Source: Lactifluus volemus (lineage: Eukaryota; Basidiomycota; Agaricomycetes; Russulales; Russulaceae). From it: DNA of 64,000 bases. The notes below the pieces were generated by a model. The model saw only the letters and a list, made by a program, of their open reading frames with translations, did no database searches and had not been told where the DNA came from. The translations under genes were made by a program, and so were the position numbers. The DNA lies in assembly GCA_022376515.1 (NCBI GenBank), contig WTXI01000021.1, positions 310,001 through 374,000 of the forward strand, in the 5' to 3' direction. Shown piece after piece: positions 36,410-47,461 of this stretch. Each line of letters begins with the position of its first letter. The first letter of the stretch is position 1.

Positions 36410-37725
36410 ATGAGCGTTCGCCTAGATACTAAAAGCCCCGAGCTCTACCAAGAGCTTCTCAGCAAGTATGACACTTGGATGTTCGATTGTGACGGTGTAC
36501 TATGGCGCGGAGACCGTCTCATAGACGGAGCGGTGGAGGTCCTCCACTTTCTACGCAGTCAGAGTACGTAACTCCTTTTTTTTTGGTTGGCCCAGTTCTG
36601 TCTTTTTTTCTTTACCCCGTTCCCTTCGCCTCTCTCTATTTGGTCTGACACGTTCGATCCGATCCTTTTCGTCTCGCAGAGAAACGCGTCCTCTTCGTCA
36701 CCAATAACGCAACGAAATCCCGGCGTAATTACAAGAAGAAGTTTGATGGACTAGGAATTCAGGCGCATGTTGTACGTATCACCTCTCTCTTCCATTAAGT
36801 GACCCTGCTGGCTGGTGGAATAGACCCACTGATTCGTGCTGCTTGCAGGATGAGGTCTTCGGATCAGCATATGCCGCTGCCGTTTACCTCTCTTCGGTGG
36901 TCAAGTTTCCCAAGGATAAGAGGGTGTACGTGATCGGGATGTCAGGACTCGAGGATGAGCTTCGCAGTGAAGGCATTTCGTTCATTGGTGGGACCGTTGA
37001 GCATCATCTCGTTCGTCATCCTTTCAAACGCGCGCATCTCATTTTACTACTACGCAGGCTTCTGCAGATAATACACTCTCTGCGCCTGAAGAAATACCAC
37101 CGGATCCCACGGTTGGCGCCGTGCTTGTCGGTCTCGACACGTCCATTAACTACACGAAGTTGTCGCGCGCGTTCCGCTACTTAGATTCGAACCCTGAATG
37201 CGCTTTCCTCGCCACTAATCAGGATTCTACGTTCCCATCGGACAAGGGTTTACTGCCCGGTGCAGGCGCCATCCTCGCTCCTCTCGTTACCGCGTTGGGG
37301 CCCAATCGCCCCGTTACCTCGATCGGAAAACCGAGCAACCTGATGCTAGATGCCATCAAAGCAAAGTGAGACTTGGCGACCTTGTTACATCCGATGATAA
37401 GCGTCATTCATACTGATAATTATTTTTTTTCATTTCGTCCCTGATGGCAGACATCATTTCGACCCTAAACGCACCATCATGGTTGGCGACAGGCTCAACA
37501 CTGACATACAATTCGGAAAAAGCGGTGGGCTGGCAACGTTGCTCGTCTTGACAGGTGCGCATGTCCCACCTTCATCCCCGATCGTTCTGTGCGAGCGATC
37601 TCATGACCTCAATTTTTTCAGGTATCACCTCAGAGGAAACCTTGACGGGCCCCAACCCATCGACGATAGTTCCTGACTATGTCACTTGTTCGATTGGTGA
37701 CCTTCGGGTTATCGTAGCAGACTAA
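36410..37725 (+). CDS. PHO13: HAD-family phosphatase, Pho13 / phosphoglycolate phosphatase type
   Basis: Cytosolic HAD phosphatase of the p-nitrophenylphosphatase/2-phosphoglycolate phosphatase group, a metabolite-repair enzyme. The start [14 protein letters not shown] is followed by the nucleophile motif [13 protein letters not shown] (DxD, about 36475-36515). Motif II is [15 protein letters not shown] after the first intron. The cap region reads [36 protein letters not shown] and [17 protein letters not shown]. The motif III region is [16 protein letters not shown] and motif IV is [14 protein letters not shown]. The C-terminus is [13 protein letters not shown] at TAA 37723-37725. Five short introns all have GT..AG ends and keep frame, and no frameshift is needed. 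Length (about 300 residues) matches the family. It converges on TAF6. Confidence 0.92.
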
Positions 37726-38356
37726 AAAAAAAAAGGAAACTTAGTACCACTTGTTGACTTGTTCGTGAAATCGAGTCGAGCTCAGAGCTCAGAGCGCCGT
37801 TGGAAGTTTAATTGACTTGCGTCTCATGTTTTACTGTTCTGGGTTTGAACGCTTTTTTTTTCTTTATCAATGCTTGGTTTTTGACGGAGGTCGCCGCTGC
37901 ACACTTCTTGGAAATTGGTTTCGGCCGAGCCGGAAACTCCCAAGATGATACTAGTGTCAAAGGGAGATATTAAAACGTAGAACTACTGTGTACGTCGCGA
38001 AAAAGAAGGAGCAATTGTGTTAGGGAGCGCCTATGATATATCTGGACAAGAGGGCGCGAAACAGTGGATCGCCGACATGCGCGTCTCAAAGAGGTGCCCC
38101 CGTGACTGAGCGAGATGGGCGGCGCTGGACAAAGTCAGTCCGGAGATTGGTACTAAGACATCTAGAGCAAATTCAACCTCCATGAGCGTTGCTTTTCATC
38201 ACTGCCAAAGCTCTAAATTATCCCTTTTATAAACTTACTTTCTCCAAAGCGGGGCCTGACGGAAATGATGTCTCTTCTCTTCTGCATTGTTCTGCTCTAG
38301 CTGGCAGAAAATGAAATGAAGTTGAAAACGAGGTTGAAATGACGACAAATTCAGTT

Positions 38357-38388
<32 letters not shown>

Positions 38389-40334
38389 AGAGAGAAAGAG
38401 GTCTACCGACGGTTTCAGGCCGTTTAGTTGCACTGCTGCACTTTCCCCGACACTGTCGGAACGAGCGAGCCAGAGTATATTATTGATTGGCCGGTGGCGC
38501 AAAACAGTGGAGTCACAAGCCACCACCTGCACCCTGGGCCAGAGATAACGCCCATTTGCCAAAAGTCGCAAGATTCAAATTTCAAAAAAAAAAGAGAGTT
38601 ACCTCGCGCGCTGTAGACCAGAAGAACAAGGTTGGGGAATCCTTTGCTTTACTACCTCCGAGAGGGGGAGGGGGGGGTGAGGGAAACTGTCTGTCAAATT
38701 AAACAAAAAACCATTAGAGCGGTCATCATCATGATTGAAAGCACCACTCCCTTTTGCAGTCATTTTGTTTGCGGTCTGAACGAGAGAAAGGCGTCATCAA
38801 TAGTTTGCGTTTTTTTGCGACAGAAGCGACGGAAGCAAACAACATAAACCCCATTTTTGGTCTGGGCAAGCAGCCGCAAGAGCGTCATCATGATGCCAAC
38901 AAGTAACATGCCTCTTCATCGTGTTGTTCTTGGAAAGTTTTTTTTTTTTGCCACTTGCCTTTTCCAAAGCGTCATCGTCATCATCTTTGGGTTCCGGTGT
39001 ATGCTTGCAAATCAGTGCTGTAATTACCTGTCCATGTGTTCACCCATTGCTAAGCATGTGTGTGTGGTGGGTGACAAAGGCAACTGGGCGGTGTGTGGTT
39101 GCGGCACACACACGACAATTCGGATTTCACATTTTCAATACCCTAGGACCCATGGGACGGATATTAGGCCTACTAGAGCACCGCAAGAAAGATATGAAAG
39201 GGAAATGCCCAATCTGGGGACGTGGGAGGAACGAGCGATCCATCTTTGCGCCTTTATCATAAGCCACGACACGAGGATTTAGAATGAAATGAAACACGGT
39301 TCAGAAAACTCCAGCTGGTTACGCCCCCATCCCCTTGAGTAGTACAGCTGACTTAAATGTAACTAAAAATCTAGTCGACTTTTGGATAAACGAGCACACG
39401 TTTTGCTGCGGACGTGCAACACAAAAAATGTGCTAACCTTGACCATCGACTTGGGGCACAGCAGTTATCGTGAAAGGAGCGTTATTACCCTTTTTTCGTA
39501 CTCAGCGAACCGATAAATGCTGCTTCCTGGGAAATCCATGCCGTACGATTAGTCGCTCCACATGACTAGATATATGGGAAAAGGGACCAAAGGCGGAAAA
39601 TCATGAGCCAACAGGCGGAGTCGGTGGACTCATCCCTGGCTTTTGCTTTTTTCGCTTGGTTCGGGGAGTGTGGGGTGGGGTGGGTGGTGCTCTGGGAAAG
39701 ATGAATTTCGAAAAAAGGGTTTTTGCGCTGCGCCTCCCACAACCAAACTTTCGTGCCCGGCGCGTGTGCGGAAAATGCCTCTTATCAGGGAGTCTACTGC
39801 TTGGAGTGGCGGTGCGCCCGAGTTTGTAAATTTCTGGCACCGAAGAGATGATAACGTCTCTAAAAATTCTCTTCTAGGAGAAATCGGAGACTCGGGAGCA
39901 GAGCAGGTATTACTCGGTTCCGAACCGACCATGACGGTGAGAAGGAAGCCCACACGAGAAGGTGGGTGCAAACAAACAAAATATGGAGGTGCAAAGCGTT
40001 TCCCACCTGCCCGCGGAACTGGGACAGGAGCCACAGGAGATAATAAGTCAATTTCGTCGTAAACAGCCGATCCCAGTGGGGTTTGAAAGCAAACTAAACC
40101 AAAAGTGAGGCGCACCGGGAACACTTTGGCTTATCGTTATCGTTATCGGGTTGGAGTTGCGGGGGTCGGTCAGGGGGGGCTTGGGACGACCGAGTGACAA
40201 ACCCCCGCCCTCCAGAAGTGACAGATAAATTTGAAAAGCGAAAGCACTTCGATACAAACGCAGCGATATAACATTGAATACAACCAAAAGAAACAAAAAA
40301 AAGACAGGGCAAAAAGAAAACGGAGAAGGGTCGT
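37726..40334. other. 2.6 kb convergent intergenic region
   Basis: Lies between the 3' ends of the Pho13 and TAF6 genes. Only low-complexity or short frames are seen. It contains a TC dinucleotide repeat at 38361-38388 and several poly-A tracts. No gene recognised. Confidence 0.5.
38361..38388. repeat. (TC)14 microsatellite
   Basis: Fourteen uninterrupted TC dinucleotides followed by AG-rich sequence, so the locus can form a short TC/GA inverted structure. It lies in non-coding sequence. Confidence 0.9.
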
Positions 40335-41839
40335 TTAACTCTCTGCGAGCACGCCCCGCGCCCAAACGGCATCGCTCACCAATCTTTCTGCGAAAAAGTC
40401 ACCGAGGACGTCGCGCAGACGTTCTGCGATCTGCGCGTCTTCCGGGTTTCCAAAGTCGAGAGGGACGGGGTGTTCTGACGGCGGGTGCAGAACGGCGAGA
40501 GCCTCAAACACAGCACCGGCGACGCCAGGTTCGGCACCGAGAGCCTTTGCACCGCCAGCGTCCAGAATGCCCTTCCGCACCGCCTCCTTGCCGACGCCGA
40601 TGAGCCCGCGAAGTGCGCCGAGTCGTGTGCCAGGACCACGCTCTGAAGCGAGCAGAGCCAAGAGGAGCGTCTTCATTATGCGCGGCGCGAGTGAGGGATA
40701 AGTGGCGGAATGTTGGGTGAGTATGCGGGCGAGAGCGGAGGCGGCAGACGTGCGCAGGTGGGTCGAATGCATGGGTGGCAGTGAGGAATGTAATAAGACG
40801 GAGAGCACAGGGGGAAGGATTTGATGAAGCTGTGGGAGAGATCAATGACTGATTCGTTGGAGAGAGGGGACTTCGGCGCACATAAGGCTCAACGAATAGC
40901 GTCGCATTCTCAAGTAGGGCAGAGATGACATCCAGCAACACTTCCAGGGTACGTCCAGAGGCATCGTCCTGTGCGCCATCATGCAGCACGTTGACAACAC
41001 CCTCACCGACCCATCGCACGAGGTATGGTAGTAAGGGTTGTAGACCAGCATCATGCCTCAAGCTGGCCAGCGCCGCCGTCCTCTTGGTCGGGTCTGCCGT
41101 TCCAGAACCCGAGGGAAGTATCGACGCTGTGAGGCGTGCGTAATAGAGCTGGAGCTCGCGCGAGAGCACCTGTTTGACGAGTGCGGCCTGTTGGCCAGCG
41201 CGTTTATCGGATGCGAGGGCGCCCGAAGCCGTCATCGATGGGTCGTCGCGGGGCACCGCTGGCGGGTTCTCAGGGATAAGTGGCTGCACGCCTTCGACGG
41301 CAAGCCAATGCGCGGTCCAGCGCACGCTCGGGGGTAGGACGAGTTTTTCTTCGCGAAGCACGCGTTCAAAGTCGACTTCCTCGTCTTCGACAAAGTAAAC
41401 GGGGCCCACGGTAGCCATTTGTGGGTATGGGAGCGCACGGCGAAAGACTGTGTTGGTGTATGCACTGTGACCGTAGAGAGGCTCGATGTTGAGGACACGC
41501 AGAGCGCGATCAATGTCCGCCGTAGTGAGTGTTGTGCGCCGCGCGTGGCGCATGAATCGCGATGCCTCCTGAGTAAAGGTGAGAAAGAAGATGGCATAGA
41601 GGATGACATGGCACACCTCGATGACTTGGTGAATTCGATATTCTACGTCACTAGCCAGTGCGGACGCGACTTGTTCGGGAAGGTTGGTGATCCCAAGCGA
41701 ATCTGCAGCATCCTTTGGACTGGGTTGAAAAGGGCGTTCAAATTGTGGGATGGAACAGATTGCGTACTTTGACTGAATCAGCTTTATACAAACCTGTCGA
41801 TGACGTTGAAGGTTTCGTCGACTTTTGTTTTGTACTCAT
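40335..41839 (-). CDS. TAF6: TAF6, TFIID/SAGA histone-fold subunit
   Basis: Shared subunit of TFIID and SAGA that pairs with TAF9 through a histone fold. Four exons on the minus strand: 41839-41768 (MSTKQKSTKPSTSSTGLYK), 41712-41617, 41568-40882 and 40829-40335, separated by introns of 48-55 bases that all keep frame. The histone fold spans exons 1-3: DAADSLGITNLPEQVASALA, DVEYRIHQVIE, then EASRFMRHARRTTLTTADID and RALRVLNIEPLYGH, a TAF6 signature. The C-terminal HEAT-repeat domain follows (RELQLYYARLTASIL, GLQPLLPYLVRWVGEGVV, VLLDVISALLENATLFVEPY, LHQILPPVLSVLLHSSLPP, HLRTSAASALARILTQH). The product is about 449 residues and appears intact. It is convergent with the Pho13-type gene. Confidence 0.94.
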
Positions 41840-42369
41840 GTTGATGAGCAACGAGCGCGGCTAAGTTTGATCCGGTCCGACTAATTAAGTGACCCCTCTT
41901 GTAACTGGGCGAGCATGACTATATCTTCCCGGATCAACTATATCTCTGCCATTCCTTGTCACCGCTGTTCTCTCCAAGCTATTGCCTGGCCAGGTAGCTG
42001 TCGATCTGCCGTAATTCAGTTTAGGGGAGCTGCGCCGACCTCTGGTCATGATCAAGAAACATCAACATATTCAAGGACGTCTTCCAAGGCGATACATGTC
42101 GGTGCAGCTGTCGTACACGTAGCCCTCAATCGCTAAATACCAGCTATCAATGTCGTGCACCGCCATGGACTGCAAAGGGCCTTTGCCCGCAGGAGCAATG
42201 CTACTCGGGAATATTGATTTTGTTCACCTCTCAGGATGTTCTTTAACGTCATCAATCCACACCCTCAGATTCAAAATACATTATCAAAGCTGGTGGTGAT
42301 CTCGCAATATCACATGAGTGACCAGGGCTTGCAGAATGCTGGTAGAAGATCATCGTGGGCTGTGTTGTT

Positions 42370-42870
42370 TTGCGCTAATCGGTGGTCTCTGCGCCTAAGC
42401 TTGTTCGCCTATCTGTTTAGAGAATGTACGTATCCTGACTTCAGGTGCCCTTCCCAACTGGCTCACTGATTCGACCGTTGGCAGACGCTCTAACCTATCG
42501 TCGCTCGCATGCGAGGCATTGGTGATGAGCAAGATATTGCATCGGTCTGCGCATATACCCCGAGCTCACGCAGCAGCTCGCGTCACAGATGCAGCTTGGG
42601 TGCGCCGAAATCTACACCTCCGTTTTCTATAACTGAAAGACAATTCTAGAACTGCACGGTTAATGTGAGCAAGAGCACATTGCTCGCAGCAAACAGCACC
42701 ATGGTGTACATCAGGGGAAATGTCGTTTTTGGTCCAATGCTTCATGTGACGAACGTGGTCTGTGCAAACAACACTGCAGCAGTCAATACGACGGACGTGG
42801 CCTTTACAACGTCACTGTGGTCTACGGAGGCAACGTAACTTCTTGTGCAGGTGCAGCGGGCATTGACTCG
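42370..42870 (+). pseudogene. Decayed copy of the secreted Asn/Ser-rich repeat protein
   Basis: This stretch parallels the intact gene at 47462-48672. A leader-like region is followed by a first intron with the same ends (GTACG..GGCAG, about 42425-42484; compare GTACG..GGTAG at 47526-47582). Next comes the match to the exon end around CAGCTCGCGTCACAGATGCA (42573-42592; compare 47700-47719). The second intron is again recognisable, with the same body including the ACTGAAGACA-like branch region. The exon start matches, with CTCGCAGCAAACAGCACC against GTCGCAGCCAACACCACC. Frames are broken between the introns and the tandem repeats are missing, so it looks like a dead duplicate. Sequence errors cannot explain the divergence. 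Confidence 0.65.
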
Positions 42871-43389
42871 GAATCCATGCCGTAGTGAGTTCAAGCAGAG
42901 AATGAAAGATGCTCCAGTGTATATGGTAGTGATCAGGTCTTCACGGCCTCGATAGGAAAGGACACTCTCAAAGTTGGGATGCAGATGTGAGATAGATACA
43001 AGTATCGCGGGGATGACTGAGGATGTTCCCGACCCAGCTTACCCCTGCCATCACCGTGACTAAATATTACAACAAGATAAATCTTCAGTTCGAGTTGGGC
43101 CCCCCGAACCCCATTCAAGCAGGCACTGTCGGGAACAGAGTCGGATGAAACTTACGCCACACAGCTACTGGGTTCCGAGTCGAGTCATGGTATTGGAACC
43201 CAATTTGGTCCGAGCACAAACTTTGAGTGACCAAGCCGGTACCATGTCGCATTCCAGATAATGTTAAGCCCATGAAAGCACGGCCTGTGACACTCGGGAA
43301 TCCATAAACACGGGTCCATAACATGGATCTTCTCATCCGAGTCGTCTTCTGTTATGAACTTTTACCCATGAACCGCGGAAGGCTCAAAG

Positions 43390-44800
43390 CTTGACTGGAG
43401 CTGTGTGCTGCCAGCCCAGCAAGAATGCCATGGATGATTGGACGCGAGAGAGTCGTCCAGTGGCAGAATCCACATGTGAATCGTACGATCGGATGAAGTC
43501 AATGGGATGTACCGAAACCAACGAATTGGTCCCAAGATATGTGTCCAGATATGGGCCCTCTACGACCTGTCCTGTTGTGACATCCCATACACGGGTCGTG
43601 TAATCTGCCGATGCGATACGCTATGTTGCCCGTCTGATGAGTATGCGACAGAATTGACGCGAGGAGAGGTGTGTCCCGTACACGTGAACAGGACCTCTTC
43701 AAGTTCCGCTAAGGGATCCCACACGCGAACAGGCGGATCGTGCGATCCTCCGAGGCCGATGCAATGTGCTGTCCGTCCGGTGAGGATACAACAGGACGCC
43801 AGGATCGCCATTTCCAATGCTAGCCAATGAACTAACTGCCCAAGTTTCAAGAGAAATTCGCGAGGAGCTCCATGCCACGGCCATTTTGAAATACCAGCGA
43901 ATGATTCTTCGCCAACACAAATCTTTCTACTTCGCGCTGCAACCATATCAACAAAGGTGACAACGCTGATGAAGCAAGGCCTAGATTGTGATCTAATGCA
44001 AGACGTTCTAAAAGACCGTCGCCATGAATACCAGCATACAATAGAGCACGTGGAATATGCTTGGCAATTCGAGATTCTAAGTTTGATATCGCTTAGGCTA
44101 TTGACGAGATGTGAAGCTATGTGACGACTCGAGCTGGGTTTGCACTGGCAGGTGTTGAACTTGAAGTTGAGCTTAGCGAGCATTAAACCAAGGTGGGAGT
44201 CTACCAACTGATGGCGGGCAATTCCCACGATCGGCATCAAACCTGTTCTCAGGCGAACCGGGGGACGGCCGGGAGCATTTCAAGATCCTCGGGGTCATCG
44301 ATTGGGGGTATGCCGTTGTAGACTAATCAGGGAGCAGAGCTGGTTCGAAGTACCCTTCGAGAACTTCTTCATATGACTTGTCCACCTACAATCTCTCGAG
44401 TGTCCTAACAGGCCCTGGGGGAATTTCATGCTAAAGCCAAAATTAGCAGGGCCCAAGGGCTATTTACGAACCCGCACTCGACGGCTTCCCACTGAAACAA
44501 GCGATCTGCCGCCTTTGCTAGTTCGATACGGCTAGTTTCGCATCATCCGTGTAGTCGCTCGGGGTATCGACAAATAACGCTTTTGCGGCTCGGAATACAT
44601 ATTCTCCGACATTGAGGTGGCGAAAGGGGGAACTTTCACTCTGATGGGTGGTCGACGAGATTTTTGGGCAAGAAATGCGTGGAATCCGATTTTGCCGATT
44701 TGCATCTCCACTCCATTCAATGCATCGATAACGACAAGGATTAGACGAGCCTGAGGAAGTGAGAGACTCTTGAACAGTCCGCGGAGTCAAAAAGTGTACG
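43390..44800 (-). pseudogene. Remnant of a NACHT-WD40 (STAND) gene
   Basis: Minus-strand frames retain pieces of a NACHT-WD40 protein in the right order. Near 44740 is LILVVIDALNG, resembling the Walker B region (VVIDALDEC), followed by FHAFLAQKSRRPPIRVKV, resembling the segment before the SRPE sensor. Near 44130-43850 are SHLVNSLSDIKLRI, RIAKHIPRALLYAG and SSALSPLLIWLQREVERF, resembling the winged-helix-to-WD linker of agaric NACHT-WD40 proteins. Near 43790-43590 are two degraded WD40 repeats: SPDGQHIASASEDRTIR, then VWDPLAELEEVLF, then VNSVAYSSDGQH and TTRVWDVTTGQ. Stops and shifts separate nearly every piece and no P-loop was found. STAND proteins of this type are thought to act in nonself recognition. 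I judge it decayed, though some shifts may be sequence errors. Confidence 0.55.
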
Positions 44801-46675
44801 GTAGTCTCGGGTACACGAAGAAACGAATGACCCTCCCGAGAGCGAGTTTGAACGTAGGATGGTGACCAGAGAGATCGCAGGCTATCAAATTGAATTTCTC
44901 ATCAGCTTTCTAGCACAGCAACCTCGCCGTTACCTCGGCGGTTACAATTGAATGGCATCATGATGGACAAAAATTTGAAATTTGTTTCGCAGTCGAGCGA
45001 AGCTGGTACGGTAGTGTTCGACGTTTTCGTTTAACTTGAACAACGACATACCGACTTGCACATCCTCCGCATACTATCCTACAAATGTGGTACACTCGAA
45101 GACACTCCAGCATCTCTTCGAGGATTCTCGCCTGACTAGACCTCGGCTTGGTGTTTCTCAAAGTGTCGGCCTCTTCTGCAAATTTAGAATGCATTATGTA
45201 TCGCCTTGAGTGTGATTGGACATTGTCGTCACGGTGAACCTGCTGTCGCAAAGTCTGGGTCAAGGCGAATATAAAAGATTGAATGCTTCATACACCCCGA
45301 TAAGGCAGGAATAAGCACCTCTGGAATCTTGGCAGAATCCATGCTAGAGTCTAACTTGCTCGGAAGAGTGGGAGTTAGCTCTAAGAAGGATGGGAAAAAA
45401 ATGATGTTGAGCATACTGCTGCGATTGACGGTGTTGATAGCTTCAAGTTCCTCAGCGGGTCGGAGAGTGATACCTGACACCCCCGTCAGGCTGTCACTAC
45501 TGGTCGCACCGCAAGTGTGCCGGGGGTGGCAAAGCGACGGGAGACGGCGAGCACTGGCTCTACTAGTGAAGCCACCAGATACCTCTTCAAGTTCTGATAG
45601 ACTGAATCCAAATGACGAACTTTAGCTTCATCCAACCCGTGTTCAAAGAAAAACCGCAATAGGTGGCTCCGCAAGAATGCTTCCGCGACCAGCGCGTTCG
45701 ACTGACATGGCGTCCTCCGTGATATCTCAGCGCCGTGATTCTCAGAGGCGAACTTGAAGACATCCACCTTGGGCTTGGGCTTTCCATTGAGCTTTTCTTT
45801 GTCCCCTCGAATAAGTACTACTAGTACCCACGTCTTTATTAGAACAATCTCTGGTGAAACGATAGACAGTTTGGGCGGGTCGGGAACGGCCAAACGGAGG
45901 GGCAATGATCAATGCATCGGATAGATGTTCCCCAGGCTAATTTACTAGTGTGTCCATGTGCACGTAATCGTGACGGCCTAGAGGCGAGTCCATACGGTGA
46001 AGGGGAAATGAAAAAGTAAAAATCTTTGGCTACGAAGACGGTGTTAACGGACTTGGAATGCTGCGGCAGAGACGCCAGCTCACTTGGTCACTCAAGCAGC
46101 CCCTTGTCGAGGCACCGTCAGGTACCATGTAACGCTATGTAATTGATCATGAAATAATGCAGTGTCAGTTCGTGAAAATACCAAGAGTATCATGCATAGT
46201 GAGGCGACCGACGACCGTGCAGTGGCCAGTCACGCCAATGGCCCGCATGCCCTTGGGTAATTCCCGCCCGGGCCCGGTTTCCCACAGTACTCACCCTCCC
46301 AACGTCCCAGCACATTCCAGCAATCTCTCACAGCACGGCCCCCAAATCTGAGATTCTTCTCGGTTCCGATTTTGCATTTCCAAACCTTGTTTAAGCTCGT
46401 TCTCCGGTGCTCATGGCTGGTAAGAATACTGGCATTGAAAATGTAACAAACATGTTTGAAACCGTTCTCGCTGGGACTCGGAGGGTGTTTGAAGTCATAC
46501 TCATCTCAAGAACGGAGGACTTAGCAACAAGCGTCGAACTCCCGCCTTATACTAGTACTGCATTACCTTGCCAATCAGAGTGCCTCTCTTGTACTCCCAC
46601 CCGGGACGACGCTCCATAGTATTATGGGGATTCCGGAGACGTTTAAGATTTAATAATAAGGTTAGGGTATTCGAA
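44801..46675. other. Stretch without a confident gene, possible 5' part of the NACHT remnant
   Basis: Minus-strand frames at 44958-45263 and 45486-45905 are open for about 100-140 codons but show no recognised domain. They could be the N-terminal effector part of the NACHT-WD40 remnant. No P-loop was found by eye. Confidence 0.35.
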
Positions 46676-46939
46676 GCGGCGTCGAAGCGGCGGTAGAAGA
46701 GCACGGCTAGCGCTACGGCTGTGACCTGTGCTTGAAAGCTTGAACCTGTCAAATGGATGGATGGCCGCTTCGAAGTGGCGGTAGAAGAGCACGGCTAGCG
46801 CTATGGCTGTGACCTGTGCTTGAAAGCTTGAACCTGTCAAATGGATGGATGGCCGCTTCGAAGTGGCGGTAGAAGAGCACGGCTAGCGCTACGGCTGTGA
46901 CCTGTGCTTGAGAGCTTGAACCTGTCAAATGGATGGATA
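46676..46939. repeat. 88-bp tandem repeat, three copies
   Basis: Three consecutive units with a period of exactly 88 bases, anchored by CGGTAGAAGAGCACGGCTAG at 46691, 46779 and 46867. Units differ at only a few positions. Each contains an ATGGATGGATGG-type stretch and a CTTGAAAGCTTGAA stretch. There are no unique spacers, so this is a minisatellite and not a CRISPR array. It lies about 520 bases upstream of the secreted repeat-protein gene. Confidence 0.93.
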
Positions 46940-47313
46940 CACCAATCTGCCATCAATTTTTTTTTGACCCCAATGTCAGCTCCAAGGAATATCTCCCATT
47001 AGCTTAAATACAGATGTTCCAGTACATAGAGCTCGAAAAGTACCGTACTCGTTGCCTTCGTTATGGTCACGTAGTGGCCGCTGTGTCCGACTTGCCCGAC
47101 GCTTGTCTCCCAGTCGGGTTCAGATGGCGACTCAGACGCACGTGATGAAACTGATCGTCCTGTGCCCCTGTTACCAACGCAAAGCCGCTGGTTTAGCGCC
47201 TTCTGAAAATTTGATGTTTTCAGCTACCCTCGTTTCCAGTGTCTTCGGGGTCGTGATGCGATCTCTTTATCCATGCGAGTTTCGGCTAGCTCGCGAATCA
47301 AGACCAAACCCAG

Positions 47314-47321
47314 TATTTAAA
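47314..47321 (+). promoter_or_regulatory. TATA-like box of the secreted repeat-protein gene
   Basis: TATTTAAA lies about 140 bases upstream of the ATG at 47462 and is followed by pyrimidine-rich sequence, as in many fungal promoters. Confidence 0.4.
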
Positions 47322-47461
47322 GCGGTCTGAGATAGAGCATAGTCACTTCATCATTCTTTCTTCTCGGGGCAGGTCTCCTCCAAACACTTTTACTTTTTCC
47401 TTTCAGTTTTTTCGGTCCCTTCTTCTCAAATTTCTTCATCTGGTCCGTTGCATTGCTGGTC

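Noticed and set aside
46676..46939. Possible CRISPR-like array
   Set aside because: The 88-base units abut directly without unique spacers, and the window is eukaryotic. It is a plain minisatellite.
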